A stretch of DNA of 64,000 bases from Thermoanaerobacterium butyriciformans (GTDB lineage Bacteria > Bacillota > Thermoanaerobacteria > Thermoanaerobacterales > Thermoanaerobacteraceae), in the NCBI RefSeq assembly GCF_017874545.1, contig NZ_JAGGLT010000002.1, forward strand, positions 1-64,000. Direction: 5' to 3'. Position numbers and translations under genes: made by a program. Shown here one piece after another: positions 8,880-18,819 of this stretch; position 1 is the stretch's first letter; each line of letters opens with the position of its first letter. The notes below the pieces were generated by a model. The model saw only the letters and a list, made by a program, of their open reading frames with translations, ran no database searches and was not told the DNA's origin.

Positions 8880-9140
8880 TTATGCACTTATTTCGTTCCT
8901 AAACATTTTGTAGATTTCAACTGCAAGGTAACCAATTATAGTTTTCTTTAAATCTTTATTATCCGAAATTTTTGTAAAAAAGGATTGGTTCTGGTTTGTA
9001 CGTTCAATTTCATCTAACCGTTGGCGGGTATCTGAAGTCCGAGCATAGTAATGAATTCAAACGAAACATTAGCAAAGTCGGAATACACATATATTAGGCG
9101 TGAGCGATAGCCTTGAAGTAAACATAAGCAAATGGAGTAT
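8880..9140 (-). pseudogene. Decayed gene fragment of unknown family
   Basis: Two overlapping frames without starts read as protein: GYRSRLIYVYSDFANVSFE (about 9010-9120) and then, one frame over, TSDTRQRLDEIERTNQNQ to FRNEISA, stopping at 8880-8882. A single frameshift near 9020-9050 would join them. It lies just downstream of the type III restriction gene and could be a lost third gene of that locus. Confidence 0.35.
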
Positions 9141-9158
9141 TTAGAAATTCATCATAAA

Positions 9159-11753
9159 TTATCCCTCGTTTTCCAGTAAATTTTCTATTTCGCTCTTAAA
9201 TTTTTCTTCTATTAGCCTGCTATCTTTCAAATATTCAAAAAATTCTGGATAAGATTTTGGACTTAAAAAATGAAAAATATATTTTTGTTTAATTCCTTTT
9301 TCTTGTAATAAAGAATTTAACCTTTCAAAATGTTCTTTTGCATATTTATATTTTGCTTTATTTTCTTCTGAATCATCACCATCAGATTTAATTTCTACCA
9401 CTATAAAATATTTATAATCATTTTTTTCTATTTTGATGAAGAAATCAGGATTAAATGTTGAATTAGGTTTTTGATGTCCTCCTTTTCTCCAAGTATATTC
9501 AATACTATAAAAGCTCCTATCTCTCGACTTTATCCATCCTAATATTTTTTCGGCTACCTCTTTTTTACATAATTGCTCAACAAATTTTCTTTCGGGTTCT
9601 TTATTCGTAAATACTAAATTTACAGGTGTTTTAAATAAAAATTCATTTTGTTCCTTTAAAGCATACTTAGGTAAAGTCTCATCTTCTAATAATTGGCTAA
9701 ATAATTCTTTTTGCTCTATATTTTTTATTTCATTTTTCCAATTATTAGTATAAAAAATTGAATAATCCCTTTTTAAACTACCAATACTTATACTTTCTCT
9801 TTGAATATCTTTAGTAGATATTTGTATAGGTTCTTTTATTTTGAATTCTGTTGTAACAGTTTTCCCTTTTTTTCTTAGTAAAGTTGAAAATGATTGAAAA
9901 ATTTTGTTAACATTCTTTTCAACTAACTTATCTCCCTTTATACCTACTTTTCTCATTGATTTGATAATAATCTCTTTAATTCTATCTCTTGGGGGGAGAT
10001 TATTTTTAGTATATTGATTTTCTCCTAATTGTAAAACTCTACCTTCCCATTCTCTTGTCTGAAATTCTTCATAAATCTTATCTAAAACTTCTTCTACACT
10101 CCATGTATTATATTCAATTGCATAATTTCTTTTTCTAGTAATATTTTCTGAAACAGATTCATAAACAGTTTCTTTGTTAACAATTTCCACCTGTGATTCT
10201 AATTTTATACCTTCTTCTTCTATTCTTGAATAATTATAAATTTCCTTATCTCTTTTATGCTCAATTTCAACTTCTTCTTTACTATAATCTAAATTATAAA
10301 CTTCAAAATGATATTTACTTCTTTCTCCTCCTAAAATTGCTTCACTGTAAATTTTTGTTTCTATTTCTAAAATTTCATAAACCAATCCTTTAATATTTTT
10401 ACTCCAAGCATCATGATTAAAAACAACTACTCTTGGTTGTGGGGATTGATATTCTATCGGAATTCTCAACCCTCTTCCTAATACTTGTGCAATCAACAAT
10501 TTAGAATTAAATGCTCTATCTTCCCAAGGTACAATTTGAAAAACATTTTTCACATCCCAGCCTTCAGTAAGCATAGAAACAGAAACAATCCACTCAATCG
10601 AATCATTTTTGTTATCTACTGTTTTAAGTTTTGGAATATTAGCCTTATGCTCATTCGCAGATGTGGCAATCAAAACTTTCTTTTCTATTTCTTCTCTTGA
10701 TAGTTGTTCTTTTTCTATTAAAAAATTAATTAAATCCTCTCTTAAATTTTTTGCACTGGAAATATCCTTAGTTACTAAAATAGTTAGTGGTTTAATTATT
10801 GGATATTTGTCTTTATTTTCTTGATGATTCTGATAGATTTTTTGAAATTTTTCATTTTCATTATTTCTATTTAAGCTATCATCTTCTTGAACGTACTCAA
10901 TATTCTTTACTATCTTATCTTCAATAGCTTCTCTTAATGAGTATCTATAAATCACATCATTAAAATATTCATTTTCAATATATGCTGTACCAGTAAAACC
11001 TAAAATATACTTAAAATTATAGTCTGGGTCTAATAAAAACTCTTTCCATTTTTTTATACTTTTCGCTTCTTCGTCTCTTCCGCTAACTTTATTATAAATA
11101 TGATGAGCTTCATCATTTAATACTAGAACTCTTTCTCCTATTCCTTTAAAACTGTCTTCAATAGATGAACCTGTTCTTTCATAAACAGCATGGATATTTT
11201 CAATACATATATCTCCATTCTTTACCGTTACATTTGCATTTACAATTCCTGAATTTTTATACTTAGCATTCTTTGGAATTGTTTTTTTTAACTTTGAATT
11301 TCCGCTTAGACTTTTAAATTTCTCAGTTAAACCTGTTTTAATCGTTAAAGATGGAGCCAAAACTAAAACCTTATCCACCAATCCTAATCCAAGCATTATT
11401 TGAGCAATGCCATAAATAACATATGATTTTCCTGTTCCTGTTGCTAAATCTATGTTTGCGGATAATTTATTAGAAAGTTGAATATGCTTTTTATATTCTT
11501 CGATAGTCACATACCTGTTTTTTAATTCAGGATTTTTATTATAATTTTCTTCAATTAAATCTTCAATTTTTGTATATCTACCACCAGCTAGATAAATAAT
11601 TGCATTTTTAATTGCTTCTTTTTGATATTCTCTATCTCCACACAAAACATCTAAAAAACCTTCCCACTCATCTAAATTAAGTTTTGAAGGATCATAAAAA
11701 GAATTTACTCTTAATACTAAATCCTTTGTTTTATATATTTTTACTTCTTCCAT
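9159..11753 (-). CDS. res: Type III restriction enzyme, Res subunit
   Basis: 864 residues. An SF2 helicase domain has Walker A ATGTGKS (104-110), a DEAH box in VLNDEAHHIYN (around 210), SVSMLTEGWDV and a motif VI region (QVLGRGLRIP). The C-terminal PD-(D/E)XK nuclease has NPDFFIK and VVEIKSDGDD. Type III Res subunits cleave DNA between oppositely oriented unmethylated sites together with Mod. It starts 2 bp downstream of the mod stop, as in a typical mod-res operon, and the length is normal. All helicase and nuclease motifs look intact. Confidence 0.93.
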   Translation of the reverse strand: MEEVKIYKTKDLVLRVNSFYDPSKLNLDEWEGFLDVLCGDREYQKEAIKNAIIYLAGGRYTKIEDLIEENYNKNPELKNRYVTIEEYKKHIQLSNKLSANIDLATGTGKSYVIYGIAQIMLGLGLVDKVLVLAPSLTIKTGLTEKFKSLSGNSKLKKTIPKNAKYKNSGIVNANVTVKNGDICIENIHAVYERTGSSIEDSFKGIGERVLVLNDEAHHIYNKVSGRDEEAKSIKKWKEFLLDPDYNFKYILGFTGTAYIENEYFNDVIYRYSLREAIEDKIVKNIEYVQEDDSLNRNNENEKFQKIYQNHQENKDKYPIIKPLTILVTKDISSAKNLREDLINFLIEKEQLSREEIEKKVLIATSANEHKANIPKLKTVDNKNDSIEWIVSVSMLTEGWDVKNVFQIVPWEDRAFNSKLLIAQVLGRGLRIPIEYQSPQPRVVVFNHDAWSKNIKGLVYEILEIETKIYSEAILGGERSKYHFEVYNLDYSKEEVEIEHKRDKEIYNYSRIEEEGIKLESQVEIVNKETVYESVSENITRKRNYAIEYNTWSVEEVLDKIYEEFQTREWEGRVLQLGENQYTKNNLPPRDRIKEIIIKSMRKVGIKGDKLVEKNVNKIFQSFSTLLRKKGKTVTTEFKIKEPIQISTKDIQRESISIGSLKRDYSIFYTNNWKNEIKNIEQKELFSQLLEDETLPKYALKEQNEFLFKTPVNLVFTNKEPERKFVEQLCKKEVAEKILGWIKSRDRSFYSIEYTWRKGGHQKPNSTFNPDFFIKIEKNDYKYFIVVEIKSDGDDSEENKAKYKYAKEHFERLNSLLQEKGIKQKYIFHFLSPKSYPEFFEYLKDSRLIEEKFKSEIENLLENEG

Positions 11754-11755
11754 GG

Positions 11756-13876
11756 TTACATCTCCTTAATATCTAAAACTTCAGTAAAATCATTTCCATA
11801 AATATCAGTATAAACTATCATAATTTTATTACCAGCTTCTTTTTTATTCATTTCAAGAATCAAAGCATTATCTTTAATCTCTTTTAATTTTTCCCTTATA
11901 TTATCTTCTTCTTTTTTCTTAGATCTCCTAGGCAATAATTCATCAGCAAAATATACCTCGTCCATCTCAAAATATTTTCCATTATAATTTTTATCAATAA
12001 ATACAGTTGATAAAGTTTCAAAATTATTTAAAATTTTTCCTTCTTCATCCTTATAATATTGACTTCTAAATTCTTTAATAATTAGTTTTATCTTATCTTT
12101 TTCAACTTTCAATTCACTTTTAACTTCTGGTTGTCTAATAAAATGAAATCCTATAATTTCTTCTAAACCATTAATATTTTTCTTACTTTGAGGTTGTCTT
12201 AACTTTTTAAATGGAATTTTATGTAACTCTTTTATAACTTGATATGGAATTTTAAGAAAATAATACCTAATATTTCCTATTTGATAATAATCTTGTATAA
12301 AATCAACATAATTTGCCGGAGCAACAACATAAACTCTTCCACTTATTCTATCTCCAATTGTATTTTGGATATTTTGTAAATAATTTTCATCAACAGAAGC
12401 ATCTTTAAATTTTATATAATTAAAAACTTTTACAGGATACTCTCCTTTTTTTCCTTCAAATTTTAATCCTGCTATTTCAAACTCTTTAATCTCAAATTCA
12501 AAAAGTTCTGATACAAACGTTAAATACTGTTTCCATTCTAAATCTAATGCTTGTTTTAAATCATAAATACCAAGTCTTGCTGTAATAAAACTTCTTGCTT
12601 TTTTACCATATTTCTTTTTTGGATCTTCTAAATCTTTTGAATTTTCAATCTGTAATATTCTTTTTTGCATCGTGTAATAAGCAAATTTTCCAATATCTAC
12701 TACCAACCATCTTCTGCCAAGTTTTTCTGCAACAACAGCTGTCGTACCGGAACCTCCAAAAAAATCCAATACTAGGTCTCCTTTCTTTGTTCCAGTCAAT
12801 ATTACTCTTTTAAGTAATTCTTCTGAATTTTCTGTAGGGTATCCTGTTTCTTGACTATACCCAGAAATATCCGTCCAGTTAGAATCTACAGTTTTATCTT
12901 CGTCAAATTTAAAGCTTGGGGAATAATCAACCGGTATTTCGACTCCATTTTCTATCTTTCTTATTCCTGATGAAAATCTATCTCGGCTTTGGGCTAAATA
13001 AATAACCCCTTTCTTATACATTTCATCTATCTTAGATTGTACAAATTTCCAATGCATACCAGGCGGAGGAAGCAGAGTCACTTTATTACCATCTGGGTCA
13101 TAAAATGTTCTTTCAGCAGGATTTCTTTCGCCCTTCATAAGCATATTTGTACCTTTAGCTTCACTTTCATATCTCGGTCTTTTAAACGGCGCAAATTGGT
13201 AATTAGGCATTTTAGAATATAGATAAACAGAATCAGTTGCTGTGCTGTATTTTCTGGTTCCACCAAGTCGTTGTTTTCCTCTGTTTACTATAATTTCATT
13301 TATAAAATTATTTTTACCAAACACTTCATCTAAAACAATTTTTATGTAGTGTCCAAAATTATAACCTTGTCTAACGAAAATCAGACCATCATCTGCCAAT
13401 ATTTCATATGCTATTAATAATCTTCTTCTAATAAATTCGACATAATCTGCGCCTTTTCTTTTTGCGCTATATGCATTTTGCCCTTTATTTCCATCATATT
13501 CGTCTCCGGTTCCAAATGGTGGATCAATATAAATAAGCTTTACTTTCCCCTTTACTTTATCTTTTATTAAAGGATCCTTATTTTCATAAACTGTTTTTAA
13601 AAACTGCAAATTATCTCCAAAAACAATCATATTTTTCCATCCGTCATTCCAACTTTCTCTTTCGCCATTAAAGACTTTATCAACTTGCAAAGGAACAGGG
13701 AAAACTCCGTCTTCATTTGCAAGTAAATCTTCTTTCCTTATCTTTCCAGCATAAACTAATTCATATTCTTTTTGCTTTGTTGGAAATAAAAAATACTTAA
13801 ACTCTTCAGGAAGATCTTTGCCCTCTTGAATAAGTTTTATGATATATTCTCTTTGCTCTTTAGTTATTTTTTCCAT
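11756..13876 (-). CDS. mod: Type III DNA methyltransferase, Mod subunit
   Basis: About 706 residues. DPPF (near 121) is the catalytic motif, and LDFFGGSGTTAVVAEK is the S-adenosylmethionine motif placed C-terminal to it, the beta-class order typical of Mod. The middle region carries target recognition. The enzyme methylates adenine in an asymmetric site and guides Res. I chose ATG 13874-13876 behind AAAGGTGG; a GTG three codons upstream is possible. The whole system is cargo near the integrase end of the element. Confidence 0.92.
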   Translation of the reverse strand: MEKITKEQREYIIKLIQEGKDLPEEFKYFLFPTKQKEYELVYAGKIRKEDLLANEDGVFPVPLQVDKVFNGERESWNDGWKNMIVFGDNLQFLKTVYENKDPLIKDKVKGKVKLIYIDPPFGTGDEYDGNKGQNAYSAKRKGADYVEFIRRRLLIAYEILADDGLIFVRQGYNFGHYIKIVLDEVFGKNNFINEIIVNRGKQRLGGTRKYSTATDSVYLYSKMPNYQFAPFKRPRYESEAKGTNMLMKGERNPAERTFYDPDGNKVTLLPPPGMHWKFVQSKIDEMYKKGVIYLAQSRDRFSSGIRKIENGVEIPVDYSPSFKFDEDKTVDSNWTDISGYSQETGYPTENSEELLKRVILTGTKKGDLVLDFFGGSGTTAVVAEKLGRRWLVVDIGKFAYYTMQKRILQIENSKDLEDPKKKYGKKARSFITARLGIYDLKQALDLEWKQYLTFVSELFEFEIKEFEIAGLKFEGKKGEYPVKVFNYIKFKDASVDENYLQNIQNTIGDRISGRVYVVAPANYVDFIQDYYQIGNIRYYFLKIPYQVIKELHKIPFKKLRQPQSKKNINGLEEIIGFHFIRQPEVKSELKVEKDKIKLIIKEFRSQYYKDEEGKILNNFETLSTVFIDKNYNGKYFEMDEVYFADELLPRRSKKKEEDNIREKLKEIKDNALILEMNKKEAGNKIMIVYTDIYGNDFTEVLDIKEM

Positions 13877-13897
13877 ATTTACCACCTTTGTTTATAA

Positions 13898-14026
13898 TTA
13901 AATACTAAAATTGTTTTCTATATTATTAGAATCAGCCAATAACTTTTCAAAATCATACTTACTAGTATTATTGAAATTTTGTTCTGCAACTTTATTAAGT
14001 ATAAATCCAACATTTTGCATATGCAT
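13898..14026 (-). CDS. Possible 42-residue ORF or remnant
   Basis: A frame from ATG 14024-14026 reads MHMQNVGFILNKVAEQNF and on to ENNFSI. Composition is plausible but there is no good ribosome site. The rest of 14027-14260 shows no coding signal. It is probably a degraded fragment between the restriction cargo and the core operon. Confidence 0.25.
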   Translation of the reverse strand: MHMQNVGFILNKVAEQNFNNTSKYDFEKLLADSNNIENNFSI

Positions 14027-14260
14027 ACTTTTAAGACTTTATACTTTTTAAAAAAAGCAAAGCTTCACTTTACGGACGTCAATGACATAAAACTACTACC
14101 TCCGCTTTTAATCCTATTTAACCACCAAAAATATTTACGTGTGCCGAAACATCAGCATAAATATTCTTGGATATTAATACCTTATAAAGCTTATTCGACA
14201 TAAATCGAAAAATTCCTTCTACGGTTCATAAAAAAAATTTTATAAAGCTTAACATAAATA

Positions 14261-14300
14261 ATAAAAACAGGCACGACAGCTTTCGCCATCATGCCTGTTA
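14261..14300 (-). terminator. Intrinsic terminator ending the first core operon
   Basis: ACAGGCA and TGCCTGT pair around a ~17-nt loop and are followed on the minus strand by TTTTTATTATT. It lies directly after the helicase stop codon. Confidence 0.8.
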
Positions 14301-14315
14301 ATATCCACCTTAAGA

Positions 14316-15875
14316 CTATACTATTTCTCTTGCATTTTTTATTCTTGTTTCAAAGTCGTTAACAGTCGGATCAATTTTGTTAATTAATTTGTCTAATAAA
14401 TTTTGGTTTTTTATTCTGCGTTTATATTGTTTTGGCAATATTTTAATGTATTTTTTTAATTGCAATAAAGAATAGAAAAAGTTTCTACTTTCTTCGTAAT
14501 CTAAAATTATATCTTTTAAATCATTAATGTCTATTGTTTCATTTTCAGCAAACATTTGTGCTATATTTAAATTTGTCCAAAGTGAGTATTCAGGAAAATA
14601 TATGTCCGATAAAATTTCTTTAAAGTTTTGTATATTCAATTCATTGGCAAATTCGTCTATTTGTTCCATTATATATTCAATTCTTTCCTGAACCTCTGAA
14701 GCTGATAGCATAGGAATTGAATTTTTCGCTACATACTCAGCTTCTTCCTTTATGGATTTTCCTTTCAAAATACTAGGTATGGAAATATCTATGGTTATTT
14801 TCATAGGCTCTTGCGGGGCTTTTAGCAAATATTGATATAGTTCGTCTGTGTCATAATCGAATGATTCATATTTGCTTGGATAATATGACACATAACCAGT
14901 GTTAAAGTATCCCTTTCTTCCTGCACGTCCTGCCATTTGTATAAATTCATTTTTTGTTATAGGTCCGTCGTAGTATTTTGCAAGCTGTGCAAATACTACC
15001 GTCTCGGCAGGAAGATTCACACCTAATGCAAGCGCATCAGTGCCAACCATAATGTCCAAAATGCCATTTCTGAAGGCAGTCTCCATAAATAGCTTTTCTT
15101 TCGGCAATAATGAACCTACATACATACCAACACCTTTATAACAAATATCAGGAATATCAGAAACCGAAAAGATTTCTGCAAGTTTTTCTAATATACTGAC
15201 TTTTTCAGTTGCAATTCTATTTCTATTTTGTGCTATATCGTAGGCAATAGATTCAACACCACGCCTTGAAAAAACAAACACAAGTGCATTTTGCAGTTTA
15301 TCTAATATAACAGGTTTTTTATCAAATATTAATGACGTTGCTCTTTCGTTTGTAGCATACAGTGAAAACTGTCTGTTAGACAGTCTTTCAAGATATTTTT
15401 TGACAGTTTCAGGATGTCCAAAAGTTGCCGACATAACTAATATTTTTGATGTCGGATTGCTATTTGCAATTCCGTCTATATATGCTCTTGCTCTTTCAGG
15501 ATCAGTTGATACATAGTGAAATTCATCAATAACAACATTAAGGTTTGGGCATTGAGCATATTTGTTTGTATATATTTCTTGAGTACAGCATATCACAGGT
15601 GCATCTATGTTTCTTTTAAAATCACCTGTTTCTAGCCCGACATTAATGCCCATATTTTTCAATTCTATATATCGTTCGTTGCTCAAAGCTTTGATTGGTG
15701 CTGTAAATATTATTTTGTTTATTTTGTTTGTTGGCGATAGTACTTTTTCATCTTTATCTATTAAGTTAGTCCACATATAGGCAACTTTCGTTTTGCCTGA
15801 ACCTGTAGGTGCTGATAACAATGCATTTTCTCCTTGTATTTTTTCTATTGCTTCTTTTTGCCAATCATATAACAT
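14316..15875 (-). CDS. Ski2-like DEAD/DEAH-box SF2 helicase
   Basis: 519 residues. The Q-like start YDWQKEAI leads into Walker A APTGSGKT (22-29), then a DExH-type box VVIDEFHY, SAT (MSATFG), VGTDALALGVNLPAE and motif VI QMAGRAGRKG. These are the Ski2/Hel308-like arrangement used for unwinding DNA or RNA. A helical C-terminal region follows with no recognised nuclease. The gene is last in a minus-strand operon after the primase-like gene and probably serves element replication. The start follows AAAGGAGG. Confidence 0.85.
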   Translation of the reverse strand: MLYDWQKEAIEKIQGENALLSAPTGSGKTKVAYMWTNLIDKDEKVLSPTNKINKIIFTAPIKALSNERYIELKNMGINVGLETGDFKRNIDAPVICCTQEIYTNKYAQCPNLNVVIDEFHYVSTDPERARAYIDGIANSNPTSKILVMSATFGHPETVKKYLERLSNRQFSLYATNERATSLIFDKKPVILDKLQNALVFVFSRRGVESIAYDIAQNRNRIATEKVSILEKLAEIFSVSDIPDICYKGVGMYVGSLLPKEKLFMETAFRNGILDIMVGTDALALGVNLPAETVVFAQLAKYYDGPITKNEFIQMAGRAGRKGYFNTGYVSYYPSKYESFDYDTDELYQYLLKAPQEPMKITIDISIPSILKGKSIKEEAEYVAKNSIPMLSASEVQERIEYIMEQIDEFANELNIQNFKEILSDIYFPEYSLWTNLNIAQMFAENETIDINDLKDIILDYEESRNFFYSLLQLKKYIKILPKQYKRRIKNQNLLDKLINKIDPTVNDFETRIKNAREIV

Positions 15876-15910
15876 AGTAAAATTCCTCCTTTAATTTCTT
15901 TTTATTATGG

Positions 15911-15946
15911 AAAAAGGTATAGGAACAAAGTCCTATACCACTTTTT
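15911..15946 (-). terminator. Terminator-like hairpin between primase and helicase genes
   Basis: GGTATAGGA and TCCTATACC form a 9-bp stem (15916-15939) followed on the minus strand by TTTTT. It overlaps the primase stop codon and is followed at once by the helicase ribosome site, with no promoter visible in between. Confidence 0.75.
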
Positions 15947-17006
15947 GACGTTTTTTCCAAACTAAATAATCGTCAATACCTTTTCCTAAACGCTCATCCC
16001 ATGTCTTATCATGCACCTCAAAGCCTGCCTGTACAAGCTTCTTTTCAAGTCTTTCTTTAGCTTTCTGCACATTTTTGTTGTTTTTTAAATCCATGTCGTA
16101 GGCTATAAAGATACGTTTGGCATCAAGTTCTTTTAAAACTTGCTCAATGCCTTTTATTGCGTTTACTCCTGCAACTGACACAAAAGTATATCTGCTTAAA
16201 AAATGTGCAATATCGGCTTTTAACGGTCCTTCAGTAACCAATACAGTCTTTGCAGGTACTCCATGTACGCCTATCCATGCGTGTGCACTAGTTCCACTCA
16301 ATTTCCCCCGTGAAGAAAACCACACATATTTCCGTTCATGGTCGTCATCAAGGCGTATTTGCATGCCTTGAATACGTCCTTGAATGTCACGTACTGGTAT
16401 GAAAAAGCCGTTGTTTGAATAAAAATCCCAGTACGTTTGATTTTCTTTTTGGACTTGAAAGAAGCCTGGTATGCCTTTGAGGTTCAATCCTTCTTGCAAT
16501 AGTTCATTGCATATTCTTAAGCGTTCCTGAGGACTTGTAGGCACTGACTTATACAAATTTCTACCAGTTTCTTCCCAAGAAAGCCCTCTGCGAATAAGAT
16601 TTTGTAAATGTTCGCCTTTAAGAGTTAACTTGTCTAAAAAAGCCCTGTATACTTTATCACGTTCATTGATATTTGCAACAGGACTTTGAGGAATTTTTTT
16701 AATTTCGATTTTAGACACCGTTTCAGGTGCCATGTTCATTAATTCCTTAAACGCTTCACTATTATTTATTCGATGTAGTCGTGCATAAAGTCCTATTGCG
16801 TATCCTTTTTCTCCGCATCTTGTGCAGTGGTAAGCATCTTTTGTTATATTTAGCATAAGATGACCATGTTGCGGACTTTTTTCTGAATCTCCACAAAACG
16901 GACATCTTGCCATAAATTCCTCGTTTGATACTTGTCTTAAAATCATTATTTTTGACTTTTGAGCAACATTTAATATTGACAGACGTGGATCGTTATAGTT
17001 TGACAT
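15933..17006 (-). CDS. DnaG-like primase (zinc finger plus TOPRIM)
   Basis: 357 residues. A CHC2-like zinc site is made by Cys35, Cys38, His60/Cys61 and Cys64 (RCPFCGD ... YHCTRCGEKG). The TOPRIM domain has VLVTEGPLKADIA and the metal-binding IFIAYDMDL. It should synthesise RNA primers during replication or transfer of the element. It is short compared with chromosomal DnaG (~600 residues) and lacks the helicase-binding C-terminus, as in phage and plasmid primases. Confidence 0.85.
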   Translation of the reverse strand: MSNYNDPRLSILNVAQKSKIMILRQVSNEEFMARCPFCGDSEKSPQHGHLMLNITKDAYHCTRCGEKGYAIGLYARLHRINNSEAFKELMNMAPETVSKIEIKKIPQSPVANINERDKVYRAFLDKLTLKGEHLQNLIRRGLSWEETGRNLYKSVPTSPQERLRICNELLQEGLNLKGIPGFFQVQKENQTYWDFYSNNGFFIPVRDIQGRIQGMQIRLDDDHERKYVWFSSRGKLSGTSAHAWIGVHGVPAKTVLVTEGPLKADIAHFLSRYTFVSVAGVNAIKGIEQVLKELDAKRIFIAYDMDLKNNKNVQKAKERLEKKLVQAGFEVHDKTWDERLGKGIDDYLVWKKRQKVV

Positions 17007-17023
17007 GTTTATCGAACTCCTTT

Positions 17024-17560
17024 CTATATATTGAAGTAAATTGCATTTTCATTATCAAAGCCTTGATTATACTGCCATGATGGTATCAGTACAGGCTTGC
17101 CAAGTGAAAGGAGTTTTGATATTTGTTCAGGATTATCTTCGATATAAATGTCTGCCTCAAGAATGTGTTTTGTGGCTGTAAAGTATATTGCATGTTCATT
17201 CCATATTCCTTGCTTCTCGATCCACTTTCTTGTCAATTCTTTTAACCTTATGTTTCTGCTAGTTGCAAAAAATATGTCTGTGCCTAGTTCATCAAGGGCA
17301 TCTAAAATTTTGCAAGTGTTTTTGATTTTTTGAGCCTTGATAAACATTTGTATTGCTTCATAAGACGTCCAGAAGTCTTGATCAAGTACAGGATTAGGAT
17401 ATTTTGAAATGTCATATCCTGCTTTTTTGAGTTGTGTATTGACGTCAGCAAGTGTGTTGTCAATATCACAGCAAATTAACTTGCCTTTTACGTTGGTTAA
17501 AATGTTTGTAAACTTTCTTAAATCCTTGACTTTTCCACTAAAATACATTATATTTATCAT
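17024..17560 (-). CDS. HAD-superfamily phosphatase, 5'(3')-nucleotidase-like
   Basis: 178 residues. Motif I is CDIDNTLAD (around 31-39), motif II Ser sits in FATSRN, and the acidic motif IV is IYIEDNPEQ. This is the NT5C-like layout that dephosphorylates deoxynucleotides. It may adjust nucleotide pools during replication of the element. It lies just upstream of the primase gene. Confidence 0.75.
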   Translation of the reverse strand: MINIMYFSGKVKDLRKFTNILTNVKGKLICCDIDNTLADVNTQLKKAGYDISKYPNPVLDQDFWTSYEAIQMFIKAQKIKNTCKILDALDELGTDIFFATSRNIRLKELTRKWIEKQGIWNEHAIYFTATKHILEADIYIEDNPEQISKLLSLGKPVLIPSWQYNQGFDNENAIYFNI

Positions 17561-17592
17561 AATTTCATCATTCTCCTTTCATCTTTAATCAA

Positions 17593-17624
17593 AAAAAGTA
17601 GGGATAAAAATTTCCCTACTTTTT
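17593..17624 (-). terminator. Terminator-like hairpin
   Basis: AAAAAGTAGGGA and its near-complement TCCCTACTTTTT form a stem flanked by A and T runs, so it could act in both directions. It sits at the stop codon of the 75-residue gene. Confidence 0.75.
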
Positions 17625-17850
17625 AAAACTCAATTTTGAACAATTCTTTGGATTTCATCTTTATCAAGTCAGGCAAGAATGCATTATCACCATTTAGTAT
17701 GCACTCTGCCATGTATGTGAAAAGTTTTCCTGCCTTATTGTCAAATTGTGAACTGTCGTTTTCTTGATATTCTCTATTGCACTCGTCATTAATATTGACT
17801 AATGCAATATATAAGTCTCTAATTAATTGTTTTTGATACTCCGTTATCAT
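17623..17850 (-). CDS. Hypothetical small acidic protein
   Basis: 75 residues with a Tyr/Asn-rich acidic middle (NINDECNREYQENDSSQ) and probable helices. The ATG follows AAAGGAGAGA. Not recognised. It is part of the minus-strand series of small genes. Confidence 0.6.
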   Translation of the reverse strand: MITEYQKQLIRDLYIALVNINDECNREYQENDSSQFDNKAGKLFTYMAECILNGDNAFLPDLIKMKSKELFKIEF

Positions 17851-17915
17851 TTTTTATCTCTCCTTTACTTTTTAAAAATAAAAAAAGGACAAGAACTCTT
17901 GACATTCTCGCCTTT

Positions 17916-18266
17916 TCAGTCAGCGCACACGTACCTGTGCACTTCCCTTTTAGTCTTTGTTATCAAGTCCAATCTGCCTTCAGTCCACGCATCAACTCCG
18001 TCAAGAACAGTCACAACGCTTAATTTATGCGGATTGTTAAAAGCTAGTATACAGGCATTGTTGTAAGCATAATCAAGTATTGTAAATCTCTGGTGCGAAT
18101 ACCTTAAGTCCTTAATGCGTTCCTGACATGACATAATAGACTGTATAATGCTTTTTGGATTTTTTTGCCTTTGCTTGCATCTTAAAATAGAATGGGGCGA
18201 AAAGCTTATTTTCAAAGTTTCGCCCCATAGAGTAACTAAATATTCATATTTATTGATTTGTAGCAT
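17916..18266 (-). CDS. Hypothetical protein resembling DUF4258/RelE-like folds
   Basis: 116 residues. The pattern FSPHSILRCKQRQ followed by strand-rich sequence and LSVVTVLDGV resembles the small DUF4258-type fold (His-x3-Arg near the start, closing V/I-rich strands). A similar pattern recurs at 28291-28587. It overlaps the upstream gene by 17 bp. Function unknown; toxin-like or nucleic-acid-binding roles are possible. Confidence 0.55.
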   Translation of the reverse strand: MLQINKYEYLVTLWGETLKISFSPHSILRCKQRQKNPKSIIQSIMSCQERIKDLRYSHQRFTILDYAYNNACILAFNNPHKLSVVTVLDGVDAWTEGRLDLITKTKREVHRYVCAD

Positions 18267-18804
18267 TCATACCTCCTCCTTTTCTAATTTTGTATACGGA
18301 ATTTTTCGTGTACAATATTATTACCTGTCCATTATTATAGATACTGTAAATGTATTTAACTGGACTTGTCGTCAGGACTTTATTATTGTCTAACTTTATT
18401 ACTGCTTGATAGCCTGGACAGGCATTAAGTATTTCTCCTTGAATTTCTCTAAAGGTTTCTGATGTTGCAGTTTCTTGATTAATAACTGCTGTATACCAAT
18501 CATTTATGTCGTCTGCAACTTCAGAAAAAGCTTTAATGAACGGATATTTTGTAATGAATAAGTCTTGAATATCGTTATTCGAATCATATTTTTCAAGCAT
18601 TTCGTTAAGCTTATATGCAGCCTTTTTGAAGTCTTGAAATGCTTGAATTAGGTCTGATGGCAGTTCGTGAATTTCGTTGACTGAAATTATCTGTTCTTCA
18701 GCACCATTCTCAAGTCTTTTTTCAAAATTTTTGAGTTGTCCTTCCGACATTGTTTCCGTCCATTCTTTATTACCTAAAAAATAAGTCACTCTATATTTCT
18801 TCAC
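18250..18804 (-). CDS. Hypothetical protein, paralogue of the 31.1-kb gene
   Basis: 184 residues. The segment FKKAAYKLNEML ... ITKYPFIKAFSEVADDI matches the product of 31117-31374 (FEQAAYMLLSDW ... ISEKYPFRKSFSKVCDDI), so the element carries a duplicated helical domain. The C-terminus here is extended by ~60 strand-like residues. The start follows AAAGGAGGAATTGGTG. Function unknown. Confidence 0.6.
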   Translation of the reverse strand: MKKYRVTYFLGNKEWTETMSEGQLKNFEKRLENGAEEQIISVNEIHELPSDLIQAFQDFKKAAYKLNEMLEKYDSNNDIQDLFITKYPFIKAFSEVADDINDWYTAVINQETATSETFREIQGEILNACPGYQAVIKLDNNKVLTTSPVKYIYSIYNNGQVIILYTKNSVYKIRKGGGMNATNQ

Positions 18805-18819
18805 ACCAATTCCTCCTTT

